A DNA stretch of 64,000 nt from Erpobdella octoculata (lineage: Eukaryota; Annelida; Clitellata; Hirudinida; Erpobdellidae): NCBI GenBank assembly GCA_963978895.1, contig OZ022241.1:6762653-6826652 (forward strand), read 5' to 3'. Under the pieces are notes generated by a model that searched no databases, had not been told where the DNA came from, and saw only the letters and a list, made by a program, of their open reading frames with translations. Both the position numbers and the translations under genes were made by a program. Shown here in pieces: positions 20,401-31,501 of this stretch (its first letter is position 1; every line of letters begins with the position of its first letter).

Positions 20401-23131
20401 CAACAATCCGGTCATTCTGTCCATCGGTTGGAGAAGGTTCCAGACCATACCCGTGTACTCCATGCGTGACCACAACGACAGGAACAGACAAATCAAGTAC
20501 ACTCCCGACTATAAACATTGCCATGCCACTTTCTGGGGTAAAATATTTTTTCCAGATTTAATATCTATTGTATAACTATAACCTGCGAACAAAAATTATT
20601 ATAATTTAAGTGACACACATGCATATATTGTGGCCCCTTACTGTAGTGTGGCTTGTGAGAAAGTTATTTTCTCTTTTTTCAGGCGTTCCTAATAAAAGCC
20701 GGTTTTTGTTAATCTTTTGCAAACTTTTATTTAGTTTACTATCTCTGTGTGTTTTTGTATGTGTGTGTCTTTCTCTGTATGCAAATCTTGCATGTAAAAT
20801 TTCCCCACCTTTTTGACTAGTTAGGAAGCTGAAATTTTCAGCATAGCTTTATATTGGATGACAATACATGATTCAATTGAAAAAAGATTAATTTGAACAT
20901 CTTTCATATTTCTAAATCGAGTGTATTTGAAATAAAAGTTTGTGTTAAAAAACTTGTTTTTCCTTTACTTGTTAATATTTCATTTATGTGATGTTATGTC
21001 ACACATTATTACTGTTTATGTGAAGTTACATGCCATCAGCTTACATGAAGTTAAACATTTAATTGACTTACATAAAGTCACTCAATGTCATCTGTTTATG
21101 TGGTGTCATATGTCACATACTATCATCGTTTTGGTTTTGCATTTCACCTGCAGCAATCATTCAATTATTTTTAATCAATTTCAGGGCCTATAACACCACA
21201 GGGAACGGGCATCGTTGCCGTGGATACTCTTTCATCCGACGTTGTTAGTTCGACAGTGGTCTTTTAAATTTATTTTTCGAATTCCATTAAACCGACGCGC
21301 GTGTCGTAAGTAACGAGTAATTTATGTTGTATTTGTATTTCTGCACGGCGTTCGCACGTTTATGATTATTCTGTTGACACACCTGCTTCGTGCTCGTTGC
21401 AGAAAGATTTCAGAATTTCCGCCATCGGGGTCGTCTGTGAGCTGGACAAGGCTTTCACCGTCGTCAAAAAGCTGAAACTCGTCGGCACGCCTTTCCTCGT
21501 ACACAGGAACACGGCGTTTATACAGGTGAGGCAGCTGTGGTGATTTAATTCTCGAAACGTTGAAGGATGTCAATTAAACAAACAAATTCAATTATTATTA
21601 TTATATAAATAGGATTAGATTAGTGTTGAATTTTTTAAGTTGTCATTTCATTGAGCTAGATGTTTGGGGAAATGAATTCACGCTATTTTATGCTTTGGTT
21701 TTTCTTTAAACAAAAATAAAACTTGAAAGGTTTGTAATTTTTTCAGGGCTTATTCAATTCACCTCTCGAAGTGGCCAAGTTCGAGCTGGCCCAAATCAAG
21801 ACGGTGTCTGGAATAAGGGGTCAAGTGAAGAAATCAATACAGAGCGGTTCTACTCTGTTCCAGAAGTTCAAACAGAGGATGGCAAAACCTGTGCCACCAG
21901 GGTCGTTTAGGGCAACTTTTGAATTTCCGATCAAAATGTCAGGTATGTGTAATAAATGGTTTTTTTTTTATTAATTATTGAATTTCTGATGGGACGATGG
22001 TTTCTTTATGCATGTTGGATGATATTTTATGCACTCAACCATTTATGGTTGGCATTTGAACTGATAGGATTGTTCTGAAAAACCAGTTGGAAGTTGTTTA
22101 GTTGCACGTGTTGCTAGGGATGTATTAGAAGGTTGTGTGTGTGTGTGATATTTATTTTTAAGAATATTTATTATCACATATTAATGACTGTTATGCAATT
22201 GTATCTTTTCAGATATTGTGTTCTTGAAAACCTGGTGTAAGACAACTGTGAGTCAGTTTTACAATCCTGTTACAAATTTGGTTATGCCCATGGAGACCAG
22301 GAATGCCTGGAAGGGAATGAAAACCCTAGGAGAACTTAAAAGAGAGAGAAACATCAAGTTTGAGCCCAGACAAGATAGTCTCTACACGGTTAGCCAATCA
22401 ATTTAAAACTGGGTTTAGTAATTTAAATTTGTTTAAACAGTATTGATTTTGTTAATGTTTTTGCATAAATTATTTCAATCAAATGACTGGATGTAATGTC
22501 ATTTTCTTTTTAATTCAGCCAATAGAAAGAAAGGCAAGGGAGTCTGCTCCTGTAAAGATACCAAAACAACTCCAGAAACGACTTCCGTTCAAATACAAGA
22601 CCAAAACCCCAGGAAAGGTCGTCGGTGCTTACAAGGGCGTTGCCGTCATCAGAGAACCTGGGGAAAGAAAGGTATCAACTTATTCTCATTCAATTTCTTC
22701 TTTAGGGTGTCCACATAGTTAGACATTTGTTTGTATTTTGTTTCGAGGAAACAAACTGGATTCTTGGTTTGCTTTTTTCTGACAACTAGAATTGGCTTTA
22801 TTTGCATGTTTTCTAGCTGTGATATTCTAGAAGTTTTAATACTTCTTTATTATCTAATTTTGTGACAAAATTAATATTTTTGTTGCACTACGTAACTTCT
22901 CTGTGACAAACATATACATGAAATAAAGCCAGTTTGTCATTAACATCATCTGCTCATGACACCGTATGTTTTTTTTTTATTCAGAGAGAGCAAACGCTCA
23001 ACCATATAAGGAAGATGTACGAGGCGAAGAGAAAAGAAAAGAGAGCGGAAATGAGATCACGAGCGGCCGCTCACCAGAAGCAGTTAGAAGATTCGAATGA
23101 CAAGAAATCGAAGAAAAAATGGAGAAAATAA
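14436..23131 (+). CDS. BMS1: Ribosome biogenesis GTPase BMS1 homologue (21 exons)
   Basis: Exons: 14436-14608, 14876-15066, 15191-15270, 15432-15620, 15884-16026, 16268-16389, 16703-16899, 17113-17515, 17645-17746, 18138-18328, 18481-18565, 18680-18823, 19104-19267, 19718-19906, 20357-20537, 21185-21243, 21403-21525, 21747-21942, 22213-22388, 22519-22671, 22985-23131 (TAA). All junctions are GT-AG and in phase; the sum is 1135 aa (animal BMS1 is about 1280). BMS1 is the nucleolar GTPase of the 90S pre-ribosome, working with the cyclase-like protein RCL1 in 18S rRNA maturation. Visible features: a basic N-terminus ([16 protein letters not shown]); the P-loop [38 protein letters not shown]; acidic Asp/Glu tracts in exons 8, 10 and 12; and the conserved C-terminal segments [36 protein letters not shown] and [12 protein letters not shown]. 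The Lys/Arg tail ends KKSKKKWRK. Start chosen at the ATG of MGDMEVDD. Confidence 0.95.
17825..18025 (+). repeat. ~19-20-bp tandem repeat in BMS1 intron 9
   Basis: About ten imperfect copies of a unit like GTTATGCATTTATAATATAA lie between exons 9 and 10 of BMS1. It is intronic with no coding role. Confidence 0.8.
20006..20170 (+). repeat. 37-bp tandem repeat in BMS1 intron 14
   Basis: Four full copies and a partial one of a 37-base unit beginning AAATTGGAACATTTTGTGAT, nearly identical to each other (starts at 20006, 20043, 20080, 20117, 20154). Because 37 is not a multiple of three, the minus-strand open frames cycle through all three frames. This is a recent local expansion. Confidence 0.9.
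20700..20958 (-). repeat. Dispersed repeat family A, copy 2 (in BMS1 intron 15)
   Basis: Reverse complement of the copy at 12725-12985, alignable over about 250 bases by eye. It sits inside the intron between BMS1 exons 15 and 16, in antisense orientation relative to the gene. Confidence 0.7.
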
Positions 23132-24129
23132 AATTTTTATATTAATTAGTTGCCTGTAATGTGTTTTCTTTGGTTATCGAATGAATTGATACTCTAGCCT
23201 TATTTGACGATTGCCTGTAATAATGTAAATCTTGAGAGATATAATAAAAAGGATAAAAAATGTGAGTATCAGTTTTTGAAGTTGGATTTTTGCTTCTCAG
23301 AAACAGTAAAAATCAAATGTAGAGATTTCAAAATGTGATCAAATGCACTGGGAGCGAGTCTCTTGGCTATTCCAAAATTCGAATTCAATCTATTGTTATT
23401 TATGTTTTTAGTAAATCTATCATTTAATCAGATATTGCCTTATAAAGATTTCGTAGCATTAATTCGTAGCTATAATTCTAGAATGAAATATGCGTTATTA
23501 TATATCGCACATTTATTGTATCATAAACTCAAGATAAAATTCAAAAAGTTGCCCCTTTCCATTGAGAGCTGGATACGCCCATGCTCAGTAACGGGTCTAT
23601 GTTACACATTTAGCTGGATTGGATGGAGAGAAATATACAGTATTGCTCACGTTATTCTAAATTCTTATTTTGCTATTATTTGATATTCATGGCTATGGCA
23701 GAGATTCCAGACTCCTACTGGTATCTTAAGATCCTAAACTTTAGTCTACAATAACTACAATGTCTATAAGTTATGCACAGGGGGTGGGGTATAAGGGTAA
23801 AAATTGCCGGGGGGTTCGACCCCCTTTAGACACATTGCCGACCGCCTCTAAGAAAATCAAAACATTGCACTGGGGGGGTCAGGTTTTGACCTCCCGGCTT
23901 ATCATGCTTGTATTTTTAGATTAATGGGCCAGAAATAAGAGATGTTCATCTACAAAAATATGTTATCTCATGGCTTCGAAATAATAGACTTTCAGCATTA
24001 GACAAGGCCACTCATACTGCCGGCGAATCAAATGTTCAGGAACACAGAAAATATATTTCTGGAATTTTGTTTTGATTTTTAAATAAAAAAGATCATCCCC
24101 CACCAGATTGCCATTTTTTTTATTTGCTA
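23132..24129. other. Intergenic region after BMS1
   Basis: The BMS1 stop codon overlaps an AATAAA and a second AATAAA lies near 23242. The rest is AT-rich; GC-richer patches at 23765-23900 include CCGGGGGGTTCGACCCCC, a short GC inverted repeat. No gene is recognised. Confidence 0.5.
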
Positions 24130-24778
24130 CTAGCGGGGTTACCCGGCGTTGCCCGGGGTTTTTAGAGGTTTTTCTAATGTTTGTCTCTCTCGCTCCCGTT
24201 CCCTTCTCCACTTTCCCGTTTTCGTAGCGTTCCCGGTCGCTTTTCCGCTCTCGGTCGTTTTCCAGCTCCCGGTCGCTTTCCCGCTCAGAAGTTTTGTTAT
24301 CGATTTCCTCTCTTGCTCGCGTTTCCTTCCAAGCTTGCTCTCCCGATTCCAGTCGCTTTCCGCGTTCCCGGTCGCTTTCCGCGTTCCCGGTCGCTTTCCG
24401 CGTTCCCGGTCGCTTTCCCGTTCCCGGTCGCTTTCCCGTTCCCGGTCGCTTTCCCGTTCCCGGTCGCTTTCCCGTTCTCGGTCACTTTCCCGTTCCCGGT
24501 CGCTTTCCCGTTCCCGGTCGCTTTCCCGTTCCCGGTCGCTTTCCCGTTCCCGGTCGCTTTCCCGTTCCCGGTCGCTTTCCCGTTCCCGGTCGCTTTCCCG
24601 TTCCCGGTCGCTTTCCCGTTCCCGGTCGCTTTCCCGTTCCCGCTCACGCTTGCTCTCCCGTTCCCGGTCATGCTTGCTCTCCCATTCCCGGTCACGGTTG
24701 CTCTCCCGTTCCCGTTCACGCTCATTTTCTCTTTTACATTCTTTCATAACTTCTGTTAGCCTATAAAACGTAAAATAG
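24130..24778 (-). mobile_element. Helitron-like element H2 with 18-bp minisatellite
   Basis: The minus-strand 3' end is CCCCGCTAG followed by T, with the hairpin ACCCGGCGTTGCCCGGGGT just before it. The interior (about 24350-24720) is a tandem array of the 18-base unit GGTCGCTTTCCCGTTCCC, strongly GC-rich against the AT-rich surroundings. The 5' end (TC after A) lies near 24778. Arg/Ser/Glu repeat frames through it are artefacts of an 18-base period. Confidence 0.65.
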
Positions 24779-24788
24779 ATTTGCTAAG

Positions 24789-25172
24789 ACTATATATATA
24801 TGAATGTTTGTGGGTTAGTTTGTCTATTATAGAAACGGGAAAGCGACCCGGAACGGACAGCGAGCGGAACGGAAAAGCAAGCGTGAGCGGGAATGGGAGA
24901 GCAAACGTGAGCGGGAACGGGACAGCGACCGGGAACGGGAAAACGACCGGGAGCGGGAAAGCGACCGGGAGCGGGAAAGCGACCGAGAGCGGGAAAGCGA
25001 CCGGGAGCGGGAAAGCGACCGCGAGCGGGAAAGCGACCGGCAGCGGGAAAACGACCGAAAACGGGAAAGCGAACAGGAGTGGGAAAGCAGGTGGGAAAGG
25101 AAACGGGAGAGAAAGAGACAAACATTAGAAAAACCTCTAAAAAACCTGGGCAACGCTGGGTATCTCCGCTAG
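24789..25172 (+). mobile_element. Helitron-like element H3, head-to-head with H2
   Basis: The plus-strand copy starts near CTATATATATATGAATG (24789), carries about 13 units like GGGAAAGCGACCGGGAGC (24836-25090) and ends CCTGGGCAACGCTGGG...CCGCTAG|T at 25172. Together with H2 it forms a large inverted repeat whose two outward ends are both Helitron 3' ends. Confidence 0.6.
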
Positions 25173-25447
25173 TACATACATAAACACACACACAGACACA
25201 CATACATGCACATACACATACATACATACACACATACATACGCACATACATATATATATAGTTCCCGCTCGCTCACCCGCTCCGCTCCGCTCATTTTGTG
25301 ACGGATTTCAAAAATTTTTTTTTATTTTTGATTCCCCTTGACTCTCAAGGTTGTGCGAAAATTTCATTACGATCGGATGAATGGTGTAGCAATGCATAAA
25401 GGACATTAATATATATACATACAAACATTCATTTTTATATATATAGA
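25173..25447 (-). mobile_element. Helitron-like element H4, 5' portion
   Basis: On the minus strand it begins TCTATATATATAAAAATG after an A (25447) and continues through the conserved block with GATCGGATGAATG, GAGAGTCAAGG and GAGCGGAGCGG, then TATG/TGTG simple sequence. The same order is found at 36120-36393 and 37427-37470, so this is a copy whose 3' part is interrupted or replaced by H3. Confidence 0.55.
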
Positions 25448-25984
25448 TAAAAAGATGTTTCTTTTTTAAAAAAAAGCCCCATCAGCTCCGTCGCTTATAA
25501 ACACCAGTAAAGTGTAATTAATATCCCATTACTATTCCTATGGGATACACGCACATATATTGTATTTAAAATTTTTATCTTATTTTATATATTTTCTGTC
25601 AATTTCATTTTATATACAAGGTGGCTCCTAAATTTATTTTGAAAAATATGATTCTAATACAAGCTCAAGCTGTCTTAAACGCTTTCCATCTTTAACTTAA
25701 TTAAGCACTGATGTCTACAAGTCTGTTTTTCTGGTAATATTATTAACTTTGTTGTAATTTGTTTTGCAAATTACAGTCTTGTTATAAAAATAAAGAGTTT
25801 TGTTATAATTTTAATATTTTATTTTTTCCAATTAGGTTGTTTTTTCTAAAGAAACAATATATAAAACCAATAGTGTTATTTTAAAAAATTAATGAAATCT
25901 TTGTCGATAAAATGTGATCGTTACACCCTCCCCCAGGATCGGTATGTTAGATCGTCCTCCCACCGGAAAATCCTAGATCCGTCG

Positions 25985-26076
<92 letters not shown>

Positions 26077-28916
26077 AGGGCATTCGCCTTTATTCTAGAA
26101 CCTCCAACTTCGACCCCACCTGGAGAAATTGTTCAATTTTTACACTGTGGGGTATACATCCAGAGTATCAACTAAAAATATTGGGCCAGAATACGGAGTT
26201 CTTGTAAAATAGCTGAAACAAGTGAACCTTAAAAAACTTTGTTTTTTTAAAATCCTTTTATAATTTTTTTGATTCGGTGGCTTCTAATTGTTTGCAGATT
26301 ATGTTTTGATGATAGTAAGTCTATAAAATAGAAAAACAGTCTCCTAAATTTGTAAAAGATGTGAGGATTAAAAATATAAGAAACTTTCGAATCACGGAAC
26401 AAACAAATGTCTTTTTATAAATTTTTATATTATAAAATTAAATATCGTTTTCTTAAAAAAATAAAACTCATGGTTCATTCATTTACAGAAAATTTGTAAT
26501 TTTTTTTAAACATTTTGAAGTTTTAATTTATTTTATTTGATAATTTATTCAAATTTTGTCCAATCGATCTGAAAGTTTAGAAAAATGTAAACCTCACAAC
26601 AACAAATAAATTCATTAAATTTCAGCATGATTGAGTAACGGAAAGTTATTTTTATGAGTGTCAAAAGGTCCTTATGTATGGCTCAAGCAAGCTATCAATC
26701 AAACACGGTGAAGTTAATATATAGCAGTGGTTCTTAACCTTTTTTCCCCGCGACCCATTTTGAAAAACTCGATTTTTGCATATAAAAATAATAAATAAAA
26801 TGTAAGTGATTTGCATCAAGGTTCTTATTTAATTCACATAAAATGTAAGTGATTTGCATCAAGGTTCTTATTTAATTCATTTGCTGTTGCTTCCCACCGA
26901 TTGGTTCAGAAAAATAAAAGCCAATCTTCGAAAAGGTAATTTGCATATCATCACCTGCTTTCAATCAAACTCTTTGCTTGATTTCCACATTTACCAGAAC
27001 AGAAAAGCTAATCTTACACAAGTAGGCAGTAGCAAAAGGAATGATGAAAGTCAACATTTTTTTGCCAAAGCTGGGTAGCTATCAAAAGAAGAGTGTGGGG
27101 CTTTTCACTTCTAACAATTTGATGAGAAACTAGATAAGAGGCAATCAGGATTAGTTTTTCAATAATAGACCAAAATCCTAGTTGAGGTAAACTAGCTGCG
27201 GCGTTTAAGAACGTCAATCGATCCGGAATGCTGGAATGCATTGTATTGAAATGCTCGTTTGGGTCGTTCGGTTTTAAATTGTCATTTGACAGGACTTTGT
27301 CACATAAAAAACAATTCCGTCGATTGTTATGAGTCGTCTTTGCCAGTCAGTGGTAAAGGTGAAACCATATTAAACACAGTCTTCTCAATATTTCCGTTTT
27401 TTGACACTTTTCAGTTTTGAAATACTAGTTGAAGTGATGATGTGATAACCAAGATAGATCCAGGGGATGGGAAAAATGCATCCCCCACCAGAGTATCAAT
27501 TAAAAATTATTTTGGTAGAATACACGGTTCTTTGAATATGACTAGTTGAAAGTAAAATTACTGAAAAAAACCTACGACTAACCCCCGGTCATTAGTTTAT
27601 TTAGAAAAAAACAGAAATTCTTAGATTTTTTTTGAAAAATAACCCCTTCTCCCAAATTTCTGAAAGGCATTCCCCTCTCCCAGGAATTTAATTAATTAAA
27701 ATGTAAATTTCGCAGCAATAAATAAACCCATTGAATTTCAACTCGATTGGATAACGGAAAGTTGGTTTTTACACATTTTTATTTAACTTGACTTCTCTGT
27801 CTGTCTGTCTGTCGTCAAATTTTGGGTTTAAAAATACAAGTATTGCCAAAATTAAAGGTTTCAAAAACTTTCTAATTATTCTCCACAAAAATTAAAATTG
27901 TATACAATATTTATTTCAAATTTAAAAATTTATTTTTTCGATCTCATTTTTGCACCCTTTTGTACTAGAACGGCACCGGTTACAAACCCTTGATATCAAG
28001 GATTGAACAAGAAAACCGTAAAAATTTTGTTTTTTTTTAAATCCAATATAATTTTGTAATTCCGCGACTAAAAATGTTTTGTAAAATATTTTTTGAGGAT
28101 AGTAAGTCTATAAAATATAAATACATTGACCACAGTTTTCTATACATAGTTAATGTGTGAACTATGTAAGAATTGAAAATTTAAGAAACTTTTAAATCAA
28201 TATGGAATAAATAAATTTTTTACTAAAAATTTTAAAATTTTGATTTGTAAATTGCTTTTAGGTGCTTCCTTTCATAAATTATTTCCAATGAATCGTCATT
28301 TTCATAATCTGTACAAAAAGTTTTGTTTTTCTACATAAAATTTTTAATTTTTTTAATTTTCAACGGCTATATTAATTTTACTCTATAATTCACTTATATT
28401 TTGTTCAATCAATCTGTACATTTTGTATAAAAAATTAAATATTGTTTTTCAAATAAACTTAAATTGACGGTTCAATTTCTACTGAAAACATAAAATTAAT
28501 TTTTTTTTTAAATTTTAATTGATTTTCCTCTCTGATTCAAATTTTTATCCAATCGATCTGAAAATGTGATAGAATGTAAAGACCGTAGCGACAAACAAAC
28601 CCACCAAATTTCAACTTGACTGGATAACGGAAAGTTAGTTTTTTAAGTGGTAAAAGATCCCAACGTATGGCTGAAGCAAGCAAGCAAACACAGTGAAGTT
28701 AATATAATGGATTTAAAAATCGATACCATAAATCTGGAAAAAGTGTCCATAATTTTGCCATGTGAGGTTTTTAAAGAGAAAAAACAAAGCCAAATATTTT
28801 TTTCAATACTTTTTTCTATTTATTGCAAGAAAAGTTGAATTTAATGTTCACATATGTAACTTCAGCATCGAAACATAATTTTCCAGGAGTTAAGGACCTT
28901 CTGTGGGTGATAACAT
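25448..28916. repeat. AT-rich intergenic DNA with (TA)n and three copies of repeat family B
   Basis: (TA)n at 25988-26074. An unclassified repeat recurs at about 26140-26730, 27450-27800 and 28000-28715. Its landmarks are AAATTTCAACTTGACTGGAT, ATAACGGAAAGTTAGTTTTT and CAGTGAAGTTAATATA. A 5'-end-like motif of hAT elements, CAGTGGTTCTTAACC, lies at about 26725 without a visible partner. A 40-bp direct repeat (TGTAAGTGATTTGCATCAAG...) is tandemly doubled at 26796-26879. No gene is supported. Confidence 0.55.
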
Positions 28917-29851
28917 TCACTCAACTATGCTTGTGAAGTAATCAACGACGCATTTGTCCAGGTGTTCAGCTGCAAAGGTTAAGTTTAAAGACTAATATTA
29001 ATTTAAAAAACATAATAAATAATTATTTAAAAAAATAAAATAGTAATTTTTTACATATAATAAATATTTATTTTTTTAAATATTATAAATAAATATTAAA
29101 AAGTATAATAAATAATTATTTTGAAATGACCCACATACCTTTCTTTGTTTTGAAAAAAGCACAAAAGTCTTCGACAGCTGTTTATTATTATTATTATTAT
29201 TTTTTATGTATTAAAGTAATAATTTGTTGAGTATTATTTAACAGGAATATTTTTAAATAAATATAATGATTATCAACATACGTAATTTTCGATGTATGTA
29301 TGTATGTATCTCTGTTATAACTTAACGTAACGCTATTAGGGGTCGCTATAATACTATAATCGCAAAATGATAAACAATTATATATTAAAAAATTTCTCAT
29401 TTCTGACGGGTTATCTCTAATTAAATAATATATTCATTTATTAGTAGATAACTGTAATTTTACTTATTAATTTATAATTTTATTTGTAAATGCTAAACAG
29501 TGTATGTAGTATTATAGGCATTTATTTTTGAAATAAATATATTTATTTGTAGATAATCAACTGTTATTTTTCACAAAATTTTCTCAGTTTTGAAACATTA
29601 TTAAACCATTTAATGATATACCTTCAACAACAAACTATTCAATGGTATACATACTTTCGACCATAAGCAATTTAATGGTATACATAGCTTCAACCACAAA
29701 CCATTTAATGGTATACATAGCCATGGGTATCAAGATATCCATGACATAGCCTACCTTCAACCACAAACCACTTAATGGTATACATACCTTTAACCAAAAA
29801 CCATATAATGTGTATACATACCTTCATCTACAAATGCTTCAGAAGCTTCTT
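28917..29851 (-). pseudogene. g0: partial copy of the secreted small-exon gene family
   Basis: Minus-strand exons: 29822-29851 (30 nt, EEASEAFVDE), 29139-29177 (39 nt, AVEDFCAFFKTKK) and 28917-28969 (53 nt, AEHLDKCVVDYFTSIVE, TGA). All are phase 1 with good acceptors and donors, and they correspond to exons 5, 6 and 7 of the intact paralogues; exon 6 is shortened from 72 to 39 nt in frame. No signal-peptide exon was found upstream. One possible 27-nt exon at about 30594-30620 has a weak donor, and the (ATATT)n array sits where the 5' end would be expected. It is probably a decayed or truncated paralogue, but the surviving exons are open, so expression is not excluded. Confidence 0.6.
29600..29821 (-). 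repeat. ~33-bp minisatellite built on a 5' splice site
   Basis: Immediately downstream (minus strand) of the g0 exon at 29822-29851, the donor region is repeated about six times. The unit is GTATGTATACCATTAAATGG followed by TTTGTGGTTGAAG. Most units are 33 nt, one is 34 nt with a stop in frame, and one carries an insertion. Several units keep GAAG|GTATGT or a similar donor; others have lost GT. Confidence 0.75.
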
Positions 29852-30767
29852 CTAAATAAAAACAAAAAATTAAAATTAACATGGTTTCTAATAAAAGTTT
29901 TTTATTTAAGTATTTTAAATCTTTTTCATTTAGTTATTAAAATAATACAGCAATGTTTTTCTGAAATTTTAGAGTTTTGCAAGTAGACTGCTGGGTTATA
30001 ATTAAACGAATTAAATTATGTTTTTATAAAGCTCATAGATAAATTTTATGGTAGGAAGTAGGAATGTATAACTAAATAACACGTCTATTTTCAGTATTTC
30101 AATTATAATATATCTAATTCTTGTGCAATTAAACACTAAAAAAATTAAGACTTTTCAACCTGACAAAAAGTTAAATAAAGTTATTATCGTTATATAGAAC
30201 CTCTATAGTTAAATAAGATAATTTAAAATTGTATAAAACAATCATAATAAATTTTGTATTTTTCAATGTCTATGCTATTTAATATGTTTTACATAAAGTA
30301 AATTGATTTTAATGTTCAGGAGCTGACTAATCAAATTAAAGGCAAACTATATTTAAACATTGCATTATGTGTGTTTGTGTTTTTTATACCTCAACCGTAT
30401 TTTATTTTAGTTTTATTCCTACAGGCCATCCATAAGTGGAATTCTGTCCTTTCAGACGTGATAATTGAGCATCAGTAATTGTGTAAAATAGTGTAAATGA
30501 TAACTTATGTTTGCCTGTTTGATGTTTGGATGTTCAATAAAGAGAAATACAATCAGCCATGAGATTTATATAAATATACACAAATAAAAACCTGAATCCT
30601 GTGATGGTGAACGATTTTCTGGTAAGATTGCAAAAATTATTTAAAGAGTAGTTAACATTTGCGTTGAATTAAAACTGAATTATGTCATTTGTATATTAAA
30701 TAAATAATTAAAACTTAGATACAAAATTTTTCGTGTTTTTTAAACTTGCAGCACTCTCGCAAAGCAT
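29852..30767. other. Intergenic AT-rich sequence upstream of g0
   Basis: No convincing signal-peptide exon for g0 is present. Close to 30750-30766 the minus strand reads ATGCTTTGCGAGAGTGCTG, which faintly resembles the end of the family's first exon (TGCTTTGCA...). This could be a remnant cut by the repeat expansion, but the match is too short to claim. Confidence 0.35.
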
Positions 30768-31488
30768 CATATATTATATTATATTATATTATATTATATT
30801 ATATTATATTATATTATATTATATTATATTATATTATATTATATTATATTATATTATATTATATTATATTATATTATATTATATTATATTATATTATATT
30901 ATATTATATTATATTATATTATATTATATTATATTATATTATATTATATTATATTATATTATATTATATTATATTATATTATATTATATTATATTATATT
31001 ATATTATATTATATTATATTATATTATATTATATTATATTATATTATATTATATTATATTATATTATATTATATTATATTATATTATATTATATTATATT
31101 ATATTATATTATATTATATTATATTATATTATATTATATTATATTATATTATATTATATTATATTATATTATATTATATTATATTATATTATATTATATT
31201 ATATTATATTATATTATATTATATTATATTATATTATATTATATTATATTATATTATATTATATTATATTATATTATATTATATTATATTATATTATATT
31301 ATATTATATTATATTATATTATATTATATTATATTATATTATATTATATTATATTATATTATATTATATTATATTATATTATCTTATATTATATTATATT
31401 ATATTATATTATATTATATTATATTATATTATATTATATTATATTATATTATATTATATTATATTATATTATATTATATTATATTATA
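30768..31488. repeat. (ATATT)n pentanucleotide array, ~144 copies
   Basis: About 720 bases of almost perfect ATATT repeats with a single visible substitution (ATCTT near 31381). It starts only 13 bases past the stop codon of g1 on the minus strand, where it reads (AATAT)n. Frames of Ile/Leu/Tyr across it are artefacts. Confidence 0.97.
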
Positions 31489-31501
31489 AAAATCTTCTAA
31501 A

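Noticed and set aside
24139..25251. Arg/Ser/Glu/Asp repeat proteins, 120-205 codons
   Set aside because: All six frames are open because of the 18-bp minisatellite inside Helitron-like elements.
30733..31500. 255-codon Ile/Leu/Tyr frame
   Set aside because: Artefact of the (ATATT)n array, where 15 bases encode five residues without stops.
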